A DNA stretch of 25,411 nt from Candidatus Methanomethylophilaceae archaeon (GTDB lineage Archaea; Thermoplasmatota; Thermoplasmata; Methanomassiliicoccales; Methanomethylophilaceae): contig JAFSYZ010000297.1 in assembly GCA_017455785.1 (NCBI GenBank), positions 1 to 25,411 on the forward strand. The letters are read 5' to 3'. The notes under the pieces were generated by a model. That model searched no databases. It was not told the origin of the DNA and saw only the letters and a program-made list of their open reading frames with translations. Position 1 is the first letter of the stretch. Each line of letters begins with the position of its first letter. Positions 15,880 to 22,679 of this stretch are shown here, piece by piece. A program made the position numbers and the translations under genes.

Positions 15880-16422
15880 ATGAGAACGGTCATCGCCATC
15901 ACCGGGGCATCGGGATGCATCTACGGCATCCGTTTGTTACAGGAGCTCCCCGGGGAGAAGATACTTGTGATGTCCCAGATGGCCAAGAAGATAATCGTTC
16001 ATGAGACCGGGATGGCCATCGAGGACATCGAAAAGATGGCCGATACCGTCTACGATGACAGCGATCTCTTCGCGAAGATCGCATCAGGAAGCTACAGGTT
16101 CGATACCATGTTCGTCTGCCCATGCAGCACATCCTCACTGGCGAAGATCTCCAACGGTCTCGCCGACACGCTTATCACAAGGGCTGCCGCGGTCGCTCTG
16201 AAGGAATCGAGGAAACTCGTCCTCGTGGTGAGGGAAACGCCTAAGAGCGCCGTCGTCCTTGAGAACGAACTGCGCTTAGCCAGATGCGGTGTCTGCATAC
16301 TCGATGCCAATCCTGGATTCTATTCCAAACCGAAGACCGTGGATGATATCGTTAATTTCATCGTGGGAAGATGCTTGGACCAGATCGGTATAGATCACGA
16401 TCTGTACAAAAGATGGGAATGA
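15880..16422 (+). CDS. ubiX: Flavin prenyltransferase UbiX/Pad1
   Basis: A 180-residue flavoprotein of the UbiX family, which joins a dimethylallyl group to FMN to make prenylated FMN, the cofactor of UbiD-type decarboxylases. Visible motifs are the flavin-binding ITGASGCIYG (residues 7-16), PCSTSSLAKISNGLADTLITRAA, and VRETPKSA near the active site, with a normal C-terminus ending in RW-E. Archaea lack ubiquinone; a known use is the UbiD-like trans-anhydromevalonate-5-phosphate decarboxylase of the archaeal mevalonate pathway, so it may serve lipid synthesis here. No ubiD partner is in the window. It is transcribed alone and converges on leuS. Confidence 0.95.
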   Translation: MRTVIAITGASGCIYGIRLLQELPGEKILVMSQMAKKIIVHETGMAIEDIEKMADTVYDDSDLFAKIASGSYRFDTMFVCPCSTSSLAKISNGLADTLITRAAAVALKESRKLVLVVRETPKSAVVLENELRLARCGVCILDANPGFYSKPKTVDDIVNFIVGRCLDQIGIDHDLYKRWE

Positions 16423-16424
16423 GC

Positions 16425-16440
16425 GCCCCGTCTCCGGGGC
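16425..16440. terminator. Stem-loop between convergent ubiX and leuS
   Basis: GCCCCG (16425-16430) and CGGGGC (16435-16440) with a TCTC loop, in the 25-base gap between the two stops; could serve either strand. Confidence 0.5.
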
Positions 16441-16447
16441 ATCTGGC

Positions 16448-19360
16448 TCATTCGATATAGATACCGGGTTTACTGGGTACAGCGACCTTCGCCTTACCGT
16501 TGGGATCGTACCTTCCCTCGTCATCTGCGTTGTATACCTCGACGGGATATCCGATCTCGTCGGACATGAACTTCGCTGCTGCTGAGAGATGCTCGGTCTC
16601 ATCGATTCCGAGTACGGATTCCAACTTATCAACAGATAAACGCATGTAGTCCTGAGCGACCTTCCTTGCAAGATCGGAGACCGCCTTACCCTTGGTCCTG
16701 AGGGTCTCATCTGCCATGCAGTTCTTGGTCAATGTGGGTATGTCCAACTTGCCTTCCTTGTGAAGTGCCAGTGCCTTCCTGTAGACCTGCAGTTTCCACT
16801 CGGACGGTGTGTACAGTACGATCCTCTTGGGCTCCATTCCGGTGACCTTGATGATCTCCTGTATATCGGCCATGACGTCTCTTATGAAGTCCTCCCCGTA
16901 CTCCGTAACGGACGAACGGGATGTGTGGTCGACCTCAGGCAGCTGTGCCTCGGCGACCATTCCCTCGAATCCGAATCCCTCCCACATCTCCTCAGCAATG
17001 TGGGGTGTGATGGGCATCATCGTCATGATCCAAAGCCTGGCTGCCTTCCTGATCGTCTCAGGGTCGTTTCCGCCTCTCCTGACGTACCACTTGAAGTCGT
17101 TGAACATCTCGAAGTATACAGTAGAGGCTAACTGCCTGATGTCGAAGGAATCCATGGCTTCCTCGATCTCGGCGATGTGTGTGTTCATCCTCGACAGGAG
17201 CCAATCGTCCACATCGGACTTCTTTCCGTCCTTCATCGCCATAAGCTCGTCCATGAAGGATAGGATCTTCTCTACCCTCTGCTTGTACGAGAACACGTTC
17301 TCCTCATCCCATTCGACATCGGCGAACGGTGATGCGGCATGAGCGTAGAACAATCTCATGGGATCGACACCGAGCTTCTCGACCGCTCCGGGGATGGGCT
17401 GTGCACCACCCTTGGACTTAGAGATCTTCGTTCCCTCCAACTTGTTGTTGGCGGTGTTGATCTTCTTCTTACCTGTGACGTACCAGTTGACCATTATACC
17501 CCTGGGCCACATGTTCTGTGGCAGTATGCCCGTATGGTTGAACAGGAATGCGGGGAAGTGCACGGTCATGTGCTCCTTACCACCGAGGTTCAGGTCCAAG
17601 GGGTACCAATACTTCACATCGTCCCTGATCTCCTTCAGTGTAGGGACGTCGATGCCTGTGGTCTTCGACACGGCCTCGACATCTCCTTCTCCGAGGAATG
17701 CGTAATCGAAGAACTCCGGAACCATCTGGTCCGGTTTGATCCTTCCCTCATTGGCATACAATGAGATTAGATAGTAAATGGGATAGAGTGTGGAATCGGA
17801 GATGGCCTCGATGATCCATTTCTCATCATACGGGAACTTCGTACCCAACCAGTTACCGAGACGTGCGCATGCCCTCTCCCTGAACCAATCCAGGACGCCC
17901 TGTACGTTGTTGTAGTACTCCGTGGGCTCTATGTGCATGCTCTTGCAGTGCTCCTTCGTCCTCTCCGTGAGGTCCTTGTCGGCATAGTTGATGAACCACT
18001 GGTCGTCGATACGTTTGATCAGGACCTTGCTTCCGCACCTGCATATGACTTCCTCGGTCAGGTCGTAGAAGATATCGGCTTCGCGTGCGGCGACCATGAT
18101 CTCCTTCATCCTGTCCTTGGCCTCCTCAACACGCATTCCGGCGATGAGGTCGCAGTTGGCCTTCATCTTACCCATGTGGTAACCGTCCTTGTAGACCTGC
18201 TTCTTCGCATCGACAAGCTTCGAGTCGCCAGGACGTTCGATGCCCATGCTCTGTATTATGGACTGGGCGGGGAACTCGCCGTATCCCTTGATCTCTATGA
18301 TTGAGATGGGGACGACGGAATCGATGAGTTCCTGTGAAAGACCATACTTCTCCTTCAGCTCGGGATTCTTCTTGACCTCTTCCAATGAGATCCAATCATC
18401 GGGGGCATCGGAAGGACATGATGTCACCAGTCCAGTACCAACGTTCGGATCGCAGAATGTGGCGGGGAACACGGGGATCTCCTTATGCAGAGCAGGTGCG
18501 GTGCACATCCATCCGATCATGTCCTTACCGGCTATGACTCCTGTTTTCTCAACACCGTCTTTCTGATATTGGAGCTTCTCGAAGGCCTGAGGCGATACGA
18601 TCCACTTCTCTCCGTTGTAGGTCATCCTGACGTATTCCACATCAGGGTTAACCCAGAAACAGACCTGTCCGTAGATGGTCTCCGGCCTCAGTGTCGCGGC
18701 GACAAGGTACTCATCTCCATGTTTGAACTTCAGCAGAACGTATTCCTGCGTCTCCGCGTTACCGCCTTTGGAGATATCGGTCTCGGATGCATCAACTGCC
18801 ACAGGGCCGTGGACGATACATGACGGCGCGTAATATGGCTTCTGGATGAGCAGTCCGTTCTCCTTGAGCTTGCGGAACTGCCATTGGATGAATTTGGCGT
18901 AATCAGGATACAGGGTGCATGTGAATCTCCTCCAATCCGCCAGGAATCCGAATCTCTTCCAATATTCATTGACATAAACGTCGTTGAAGAAATCCACCAC
19001 GTTCATGGGCTTGGTGAGATCCTTGATCTTCTCCTCGGGACATCCGTTCCTCTTAAGGTAATCGATCATGTCCTCATTGCCCTTCTCGATCTTGGCAGCG
19101 AGACTTATGGAACCGTTGCCGGTGGCGTGTGTTCCCACAGGGAACAGGACGTTATACCCTGTCATACGTTTGTATCTCCCGATCGCATCCGCGTAGGAGA
19201 ATCCGCGCATATGGCCAACGTGAAGGTATCCTGTAACACCAGGATACGCAAATATTACCATGAACTTGGGTTTCTTCTCATCCCTGATGGCACGGAACAG
19301 TCCTTTGTCCGCCCATCTCTTCTGCCACTTCAATTCCATTTCGCCGTAATTGGATATCAT
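16448..19360 (-). CDS. leuS: Leucyl-tRNA synthetase, archaeal type
   Basis: A 970-residue class Ia synthetase that charges tRNA-Leu. The ATP-binding HIGH motif is HVGH (47-50) and the KMSKS loop is KISKS at ~645-649. An inserted editing domain is shown by TLRPETIYG and by GTGLVTSCPSDAPDDW, which carries the conserved aspartates of the post-transfer editing site. The C-terminal third holds the anticodon-binding helical domain and an archaeal extension. Length is as expected and no damage is seen. ATG 19360 is supported by GGGTG six bases upstream; ATG 19339 is a less likely alternative. Confidence 0.97.
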   Translation of the reverse strand: MISNYGEMELKWQKRWADKGLFRAIRDEKKPKFMVIFAYPGVTGYLHVGHMRGFSYADAIGRYKRMTGYNVLFPVGTHATGNGSISLAAKIEKGNEDMIDYLKRNGCPEEKIKDLTKPMNVVDFFNDVYVNEYWKRFGFLADWRRFTCTLYPDYAKFIQWQFRKLKENGLLIQKPYYAPSCIVHGPVAVDASETDISKGGNAETQEYVLLKFKHGDEYLVAATLRPETIYGQVCFWVNPDVEYVRMTYNGEKWIVSPQAFEKLQYQKDGVEKTGVIAGKDMIGWMCTAPALHKEIPVFPATFCDPNVGTGLVTSCPSDAPDDWISLEEVKKNPELKEKYGLSQELIDSVVPISIIEIKGYGEFPAQSIIQSMGIERPGDSKLVDAKKQVYKDGYHMGKMKANCDLIAGMRVEEAKDRMKEIMVAAREADIFYDLTEEVICRCGSKVLIKRIDDQWFINYADKDLTERTKEHCKSMHIEPTEYYNNVQGVLDWFRERACARLGNWLGTKFPYDEKWIIEAISDSTLYPIYYLISLYANEGRIKPDQMVPEFFDYAFLGEGDVEAVSKTTGIDVPTLKEIRDDVKYWYPLDLNLGGKEHMTVHFPAFLFNHTGILPQNMWPRGIMVNWYVTGKKKINTANNKLEGTKISKSKGGAQPIPGAVEKLGVDPMRLFYAHAASPFADVEWDEENVFSYKQRVEKILSFMDELMAMKDGKKSDVDDWLLSRMNTHIAEIEEAMDSFDIRQLASTVYFEMFNDFKWYVRRGGNDPETIRKAARLWIMTMMPITPHIAEEMWEGFGFEGMVAEAQLPEVDHTSRSSVTEYGEDFIRDVMADIQEIIKVTGMEPKRIVLYTPSEWKLQVYRKALALHKEGKLDIPTLTKNCMADETLRTKGKAVSDLARKVAQDYMRLSVDKLESVLGIDETEHLSAAAKFMSDEIGYPVEVYNADDEGRYDPNGKAKVAVPSKPGIYIE

Positions 19361-19397
19361 ATGTACACCCTGATACCGATTGCTCGAAAGGACACGG

Positions 19398-19431
19398 TTA
19401 TTATATAGGTTGCCATTATTCTATATAATAA
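19398..19431. promoter_or_regulatory. Mirror-image TATA boxes (11-bp inverted repeat)
   Basis: TTATTATATAG (19398-19408) and CTATATAATAA (19421-19431) are exact reverse complements with a 12-base spacer. Read leftward the left arm is a TATA box for leuS; the right arm would drive transcription to the right from about 19450. Confidence 0.55.
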
Positions 19432-19490
19432 AGGACAAGAGGAATGTGTGCCACGTCGCGTATATCGTCTTTCCTGTGATACGCCTTGTA

Positions 19491-19503
19491 ATACACGATG
19501 TAT
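19491..19503. promoter_or_regulatory. Short palindrome before the RHH gene, possible operator
   Basis: ATACA-CGA-TGTAT lies about 15 bases upstream of the TATA box of the RHH gene. RHH proteins commonly bind short palindromes and autoregulate; binding here is inferred from position only. Confidence 0.3.
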
Positions 19504-19515
19504 GACAATGTGATA

Positions 19516-19526
19516 CTTTTAAATAC
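19516..19526 (+). promoter_or_regulatory. TATA box for the RHH gene
   Basis: CTTTTAAATAC, with transcription expected near 19547 and a leader of about 47 bases. That leader starts with a small CTTCA/TGAAG hairpin (19544-19558). Confidence 0.5.
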
Positions 19527-19593
19527 ATCAAATGTTATGTGTACTTCACAGCTTGAAGGGTAATGCACACTACAAAGCTAGAAGGCGAGAAAG

Positions 19594-19947
19594 ATGGACG
19601 ACGGAAAGATCATATCCCTCAGGATAAGCGACGAGGAGATCCAGAAGATGGACCTCTTCCTGGAGCAGCACCCTGAGCTCGGTGGCCGTTCCCTCTTCAT
19701 CAGGACCGCTATCCGCGCTTACTTCGATAGGGATGCCGGAGTAACGCAAACCAACGCAAAAAACGAGGTCGCTGTTCGTCTTGCAAATGCGGATCTGGAC
19801 ACGATCGATTCGATGGTCGAGGATGGGATTTATATCGACCGTTCGGACGCGATCAGGTCCATGGTCCGTGAGAAGATGAGGACGGAGGAGTCGACCACGG
19901 AGATCGCCAAGAGCAAGTATCAGGCGGCCTCCACACAATGGAAATGA
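19594..19947 (+). CDS. Tandem ribbon-helix-helix (RHH) regulator
   Basis: A 117-residue protein made of two RHH units. Unit 1 (~5-45) has strand KIISLRIS, helix DEEIQKMDLFLEQ and helix RSLFIRTAIRAYF. Unit 2 (~57-96) has strand NEVAVRLA, helix NADLDTIDSMVED and helix RSDAIRSMVREKM. The two align along their whole length, so one chain may form the two-fold DNA-binding unit that normally needs a dimer. Start ATG 19594 has GAAGGCGAG upstream. The next gene, 171 bases on, is an FtsZ-like protein. In haloarchaea the RHH protein CdrS is encoded with ftsZ2 and controls cell division, so a similar role is plausible; CdrS itself is shorter and has a single RHH unit. Confidence 0.88.
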   Translation: MDDGKIISLRISDEEIQKMDLFLEQHPELGGRSLFIRTAIRAYFDRDAGVTQTNAKNEVAVRLANADLDTIDSMVEDGIYIDRSDAIRSMVREKMRTEESTTEIAKSKYQAASTQWK

Positions 19948-19954
19948 CACTTAA

Positions 19955-20012
19955 GGTATCCGAGGGAGGATGGGACTTCAGGTCCGCGAGGACATGATGC
20001 CTTCCGGATACC
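19955..20012 (+). ncRNA. Structured element copy 1 between RHH and FtsZ-like genes
   Basis: Outer stem GGTATCCG/CGGATACC (19955-19962 with 20005-20012, 8 bp). Inner stem GGAGG/CCTTC (19965-19969 with 20000-20004, one G-U). Apical hairpin GTCC-GCGA-GGAC (19982-19993) with a GNRA tetraloop. The unpaired part AGGATGGGACTTC is identical in copy 2. It may be a cis-acting RNA or a DNA-level site; no known RNA family was recognised. Confidence 0.5.
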
Positions 20013-20027
20013 ACACAAGGCAAAGAT

Positions 20028-20078
20028 CGACAGGGAAGGATGGGACTTCGGGGCCGAAAGGAACCGTTGCCTTCGTCG
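20028..20078 (+). ncRNA. Structured element copy 2, 70 bases downstream
   Basis: Aligns without gaps to copy 1 (30 of 38 positions identical between 19967-20004 and 20037-20074). Outer stem CGAC/GTCG (20028-20031 with 20075-20078), bulge AGG, inner stem GAAGG/CCTTC (20035-20039 with 20070-20074), apical CC-GAAA-GG (20054-20061), again a GNRA-type loop. The outer stems differ in sequence from copy 1 yet still pair. Confidence 0.5.
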
Positions 20079-20088
20079 GTCGAATAAA

Positions 20089-20098
20089 CCTCTTAAAC
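20089..20098 (+). promoter_or_regulatory. Possible internal TATA box for the FtsZ-like gene
   Basis: CCTCTTAAAC is centred ~25 bases before ATG 20119. If used, the FtsZ-like message would be leaderless and the two structured elements would lie outside it. Confidence 0.35.
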
Positions 20099-20118
20099 AA
20101 AGGACCAAGGGTGGGAAC

Positions 20119-20793
20119 ATGAAAGGACTGAACATGCGTACGGCCGTCGTAGGAATAGGCGGGGCAGGATGCAACATACTCAGTGATATCTATTGGAACG
20201 AACCGTCCTTGGACACCATAGCCATCAACACCGACAGAAAGGCGATGGAGGCCGTGGATGCCGACAGAAAACTGTTCATCTGCAAGTCCGTGACGCAGGG
20301 TCAGGGCACGAAGGGTGACAGCATGCTCGGCAAGAGGTGCGCACAGGCGCACATTGAGGAGATCAGAGAGGTGCTCTCTGGTTACGATGTTGTATACATA
20401 GTTGCAGGAATGGGAGGAGGCACAGGTACCGGTGCGGCACCTATAGTCGCCGAGATCGCAGAGGATCTGGGTCTCATAACCTCGTCCATCCTGATATCGC
20501 CGTTCTCGTTCGAGACGGCCCGTCTCAGCGTTGCCAGGGAGGGCATCATGAGGATGAGGTCCGTCTGCAGGATGACAACGGTCATAGAGAACGATCTGGT
20601 CCTGAAGAATTATCCTGACTGCACGATGGAGGAGGCCTTCTCCGAGGTCAACAGGCGTATTTCCGCCTACATCGTCGCCAACAGGAAGAAGGTCGCCAGA
20701 TCACTCGTCGATCTGCTGTCCGATTCGGTGTTCGAGTCCAAGGATGAGGGCATCCAGGTACCGAACCAACTCCAGGGACTGGCATCATTATAA
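20119..20793 (+). CDS. Short FtsZ/tubulin-family GTPase lacking the C-terminal domain
   Basis: A 224-residue protein with the FtsZ nucleotide-binding domain: VVGIGGAGCN (10-19), AINTD (35-39), a T3-like loop QGQGTKGD (60-67), the tubulin G-box GGGTGTG (99-105), PFSFETAR and ENDLVL. Canonical FtsZ is ~350-400 residues. This protein stops just after the helix that precedes the T7 loop: no NxDxAD motif is present and the C-terminal domain is missing. No remnant follows; a stem-loop begins 18 bases after the stop, so it is probably a complete short gene and not a frameshift. Lacking T7, it should not complete a neighbour's GTPase site, so a regulator or capping role is an inference. ATG 20134, giving the common MRTAVVG start with AAAGGA upstream, is an alternative start. 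Confidence 0.88.
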   Translation: MKGLNMRTAVVGIGGAGCNILSDIYWNEPSLDTIAINTDRKAMEAVDADRKLFICKSVTQGQGTKGDSMLGKRCAQAHIEEIREVLSGYDVVYIVAGMGGGTGTGAAPIVAEIAEDLGLITSSILISPFSFETARLSVAREGIMRMRSVCRMTTVIENDLVLKNYPDCTMEEAFSEVNRRISAYIVANRKKVARSLVDLLSDSVFESKDEGIQVPNQLQGLASL

Positions 20794-20810
20794 GGATTAT
20801 TTCTCCCCCA

Positions 20811-20833
20811 GGCACCCTTTGCACGGGGGTGCC
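20811..20833 (+). terminator. Stem-loop after the FtsZ-like gene
   Basis: GGCACCC (20811-20817) and GGGTGCC (20827-20833) with a 9-base loop, followed by a TTTTCTT stretch at 20842-20848. Confidence 0.6.
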
Positions 20834-20850
20834 AAACCCTGTTTTCTTCA

Positions 20851-20860
20851 TGTTATACAT
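20851..20860 (+). promoter_or_regulatory. TATA box candidate for the ABC exporter pair
   Basis: TGTTATACAT, with transcription expected near 20880, so the message would carry a ~70-base leader containing the structured element at 20895-20942. Confidence 0.45.
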
Positions 20861-20894
20861 CTGTCATACGATGATAACTCTATTATTGTGAAGA

Positions 20895-20942
20895 ACCGAT
20901 GTGGGTGGACGTCGGGACCCTACGGTCCGAATCCCTATCGGT
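20895..20942 (+). promoter_or_regulatory. Structured 5' leader overlapping the ribosome-binding site
   Basis: Outer stem ACCGATG/TATCGGT (20895-20901 with 20936-20942, one G-U), inner GGG/CCC (20903-20905 with 20933-20935), apical hairpin GGACC-CTAC-GGTCC (20915-20928). The ribosome-binding site GGTGG (20940-20944) lies partly in the outer stem, four bases before ATG 20949, so folding could block translation. Riboswitch or protein-controlled leader is an inference; no known class recognised. Confidence 0.45.
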
Positions 20943-20948
20943 GGAAAG

Positions 20949-22679
20949 ATGATCAACAGAAGACTCATGCAATTGGTCCCTGAAGGCAACAAGTTCGTTG
21001 CACTCAACGTTCTGACCAAATGGATATCCCTGCTGATGGTCATCATAATGATCTCCGCCGTTTCGATGCTCATCGCGTCACTCGTGGAAGGTACCGTGAC
21101 CGATGAGATGATCATCACCACCATAGTGACCGCCATAGTCACGATAGTGGTCCGTGCATTCTGCATATATGCGTCATACGGATTCGGGAACGCCGCAAGT
21201 ATCACAGTCAAGAAGAAGCTGAGGGAGACCATATTCGCCAAGCTCCTCAGACTGGGTATCGGATACAGGGATACTGCCTCCACATCGGAGATCATACTGA
21301 TGTCCGTCGAAGGCATAGATACCCTGGATGCACATTACAGCAAAATCCTTCCGCAACTTTTCTATGCCATTCTTGCACCGGTCACGCTCGCGATCATCAT
21401 CGGCAGGTACAACGTAGAATGCGCCATCCTGTTGTTCATCTTCGTGCCCATCATCACCACTGTGCTTGTGTTACTCCGTATGTGGTACAAGGGAAAGATA
21501 TCGGAGTACTGGGGAAGGTACACCGAACTTGGCCATCTGTTCCTGGAAGGCCTTCAAGGTATGACGACACTGAAGATCTACCAATCCGACGGTTACATGA
21601 ATGATGAGATCAACAGGAAATCGGAGGAATTCCGTGAGACCTGCAAAAGGTCACTCAAGGTACAGCTGGGTTCCATAACCGTGATGGATCTCCTGGCCTA
21701 CGGCGGAATGGCCGTCGGCATATTGATGGCCGTCACCAATCTGCAGGAAGGGGCGATAAGTCTGGAAGGATGCCTCGTCATCGTCTTCCTTTCCGTGGAA
21801 TTCTTCCTTCCCATGAGGAGATTGGGCAGCTTGCTTGAGATGGCCATGAGGGGAACGTCGGCAAGCGAGAAGATCTACAAACTCCTCGATACGCCTGAAC
21901 CGGAGAAGAAAGGGAAGATGTTCCCTCTCAACGTCGAGATTACGATGAGGGACGTCAACTATTCCTACGGTGAGAAGAAGGCACTGAAGAACATCAATCT
22001 TGAATTCAACATCAACAGCCTCACAGCTATCGTCGGGGAAAGCGGCTGCGGCAAATCGACATTCGCATCGGTACTCTCGGGAAGAGGAAGAGGGTACGAA
22101 GGCAGTATCACGGTCGGTGATACGGAACTGTCCGAGATCAACGAAGGCAGTCTGATGAGGAACATCACCTACGTCGACCACAGGAGCTATCTTTTCAAAG
22201 GAACGGTAAGGGACAACCTCCTGATGGGTTCACCCGACTCCACGGATGATGAACTGTGGAAGGCACTGGAGGAGTTGAAGATGGACACCTTCGTCAGAGA
22301 GAACGGAGGTCTTGATGCGCCGGTCGCGGAAGGTGCTGTCAACTTATCGGGAGGACAACGCCAGAGACTCGCCGTAGCTAGAGCGTTGCTCCATAACAGT
22401 GCGGTATACATTTTCGATGAATGCACGTCCAATGTGGACAGGGAAAGTGAGAATATCATCCTTGACAGGATCGAGGAACTGTCATACCACAGGATAGTCA
22501 TCCTGATATCCCACCGTCTGGCCAACGCTGTCAGGTGCCAGAGGATACTTGTGATGGATGACGGCGCCATCGTTGAGGAAGGCACACATGATGAACTCCT
22601 ATCCAAACACGGTGTGTACGAGAACGTCTGGAAAGTCCAGAAAGAACTGGAATCCTACGGGAAGGAGGTGTCCGAATGA
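20949..22679 (+). CDS. ABC exporter half-transporter (CydD-like)
   Basis: A 576-residue half-transporter from ATG 20949. GTG 20901 would extend the frame, but that extension runs through the structured leader, and ATG 20949 has GGTGG four bases upstream. About six membrane helices occupy ~15-290. The nucleotide-binding domain has Walker A GESGCGKS (363-370), signature LSGGQ, Walker B VYIFDE with the catalytic glutamate, and a normal SHRLA H-loop. It overlaps the next half-transporter by ATGA, so the two form a heterodimer. The pair resembles CydDC-type exporters of small thiols or heme-related compounds and also multidrug exporters; no cyd oxidase genes are here, and substrate cannot be read. 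Confidence 0.92.
   Translation: MINRRLMQLVPEGNKFVALNVLTKWISLLMVIIMISAVSMLIASLVEGTVTDEMIITTIVTAIVTIVVRAFCIYASYGFGNAASITVKKKLRETIFAKLLRLGIGYRDTASTSEIILMSVEGIDTLDAHYSKILPQLFYAILAPVTLAIIIGRYNVECAILLFIFVPIITTVLVLLRMWYKGKISEYWGRYTELGHLFLEGLQGMTTLKIYQSDGYMNDEINRKSEEFRETCKRSLKVQLGSITVMDLLAYGGMAVGILMAVTNLQEGAISLEGCLVIVFLSVEFFLPMRRLGSLLEMAMRGTSASEKIYKLLDTPEPEKKGKMFPLNVEITMRDVNYSYGEKKALKNINLEFNINSLTAIVGESGCGKSTFASVLSGRGRGYEGSITVGDTELSEINEGSLMRNITYVDHRSYLFKGTVRDNLLMGSPDSTDDELWKALEELKMDTFVRENGGLDAPVAEGAVNLSGGQRQRLAVARALLHNSAVYIFDECTSNVDRESENIILDRIEELSYHRIVILISHRLANAVRCQRILVMDDGAIVEEGTHDELLSKHGVYENVWKVQKELESYGKEVSE

Noticed and set aside
19955..20017. Copy 1 of the structured element as a tRNA-like gene (8-bp closing stem followed by ACA)
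   Set aside because: It is too short for a tRNA and has no T-arm, D-arm or anticodon arm in the right places; the second copy lacks the 3' ACA.
19955..20083. Two-copy element as a CRISPR remnant
   Set aside because: Only two degenerate copies, long imperfect repeats and no cas genes in the window.
20901..20948. GTG start that would lengthen the first ABC half-transporter by 16 residues
   Set aside because: The extension is basic and unlike the family N-terminus, runs through the stem structure, and ATG 20949 has a well-placed ribosome-binding site.
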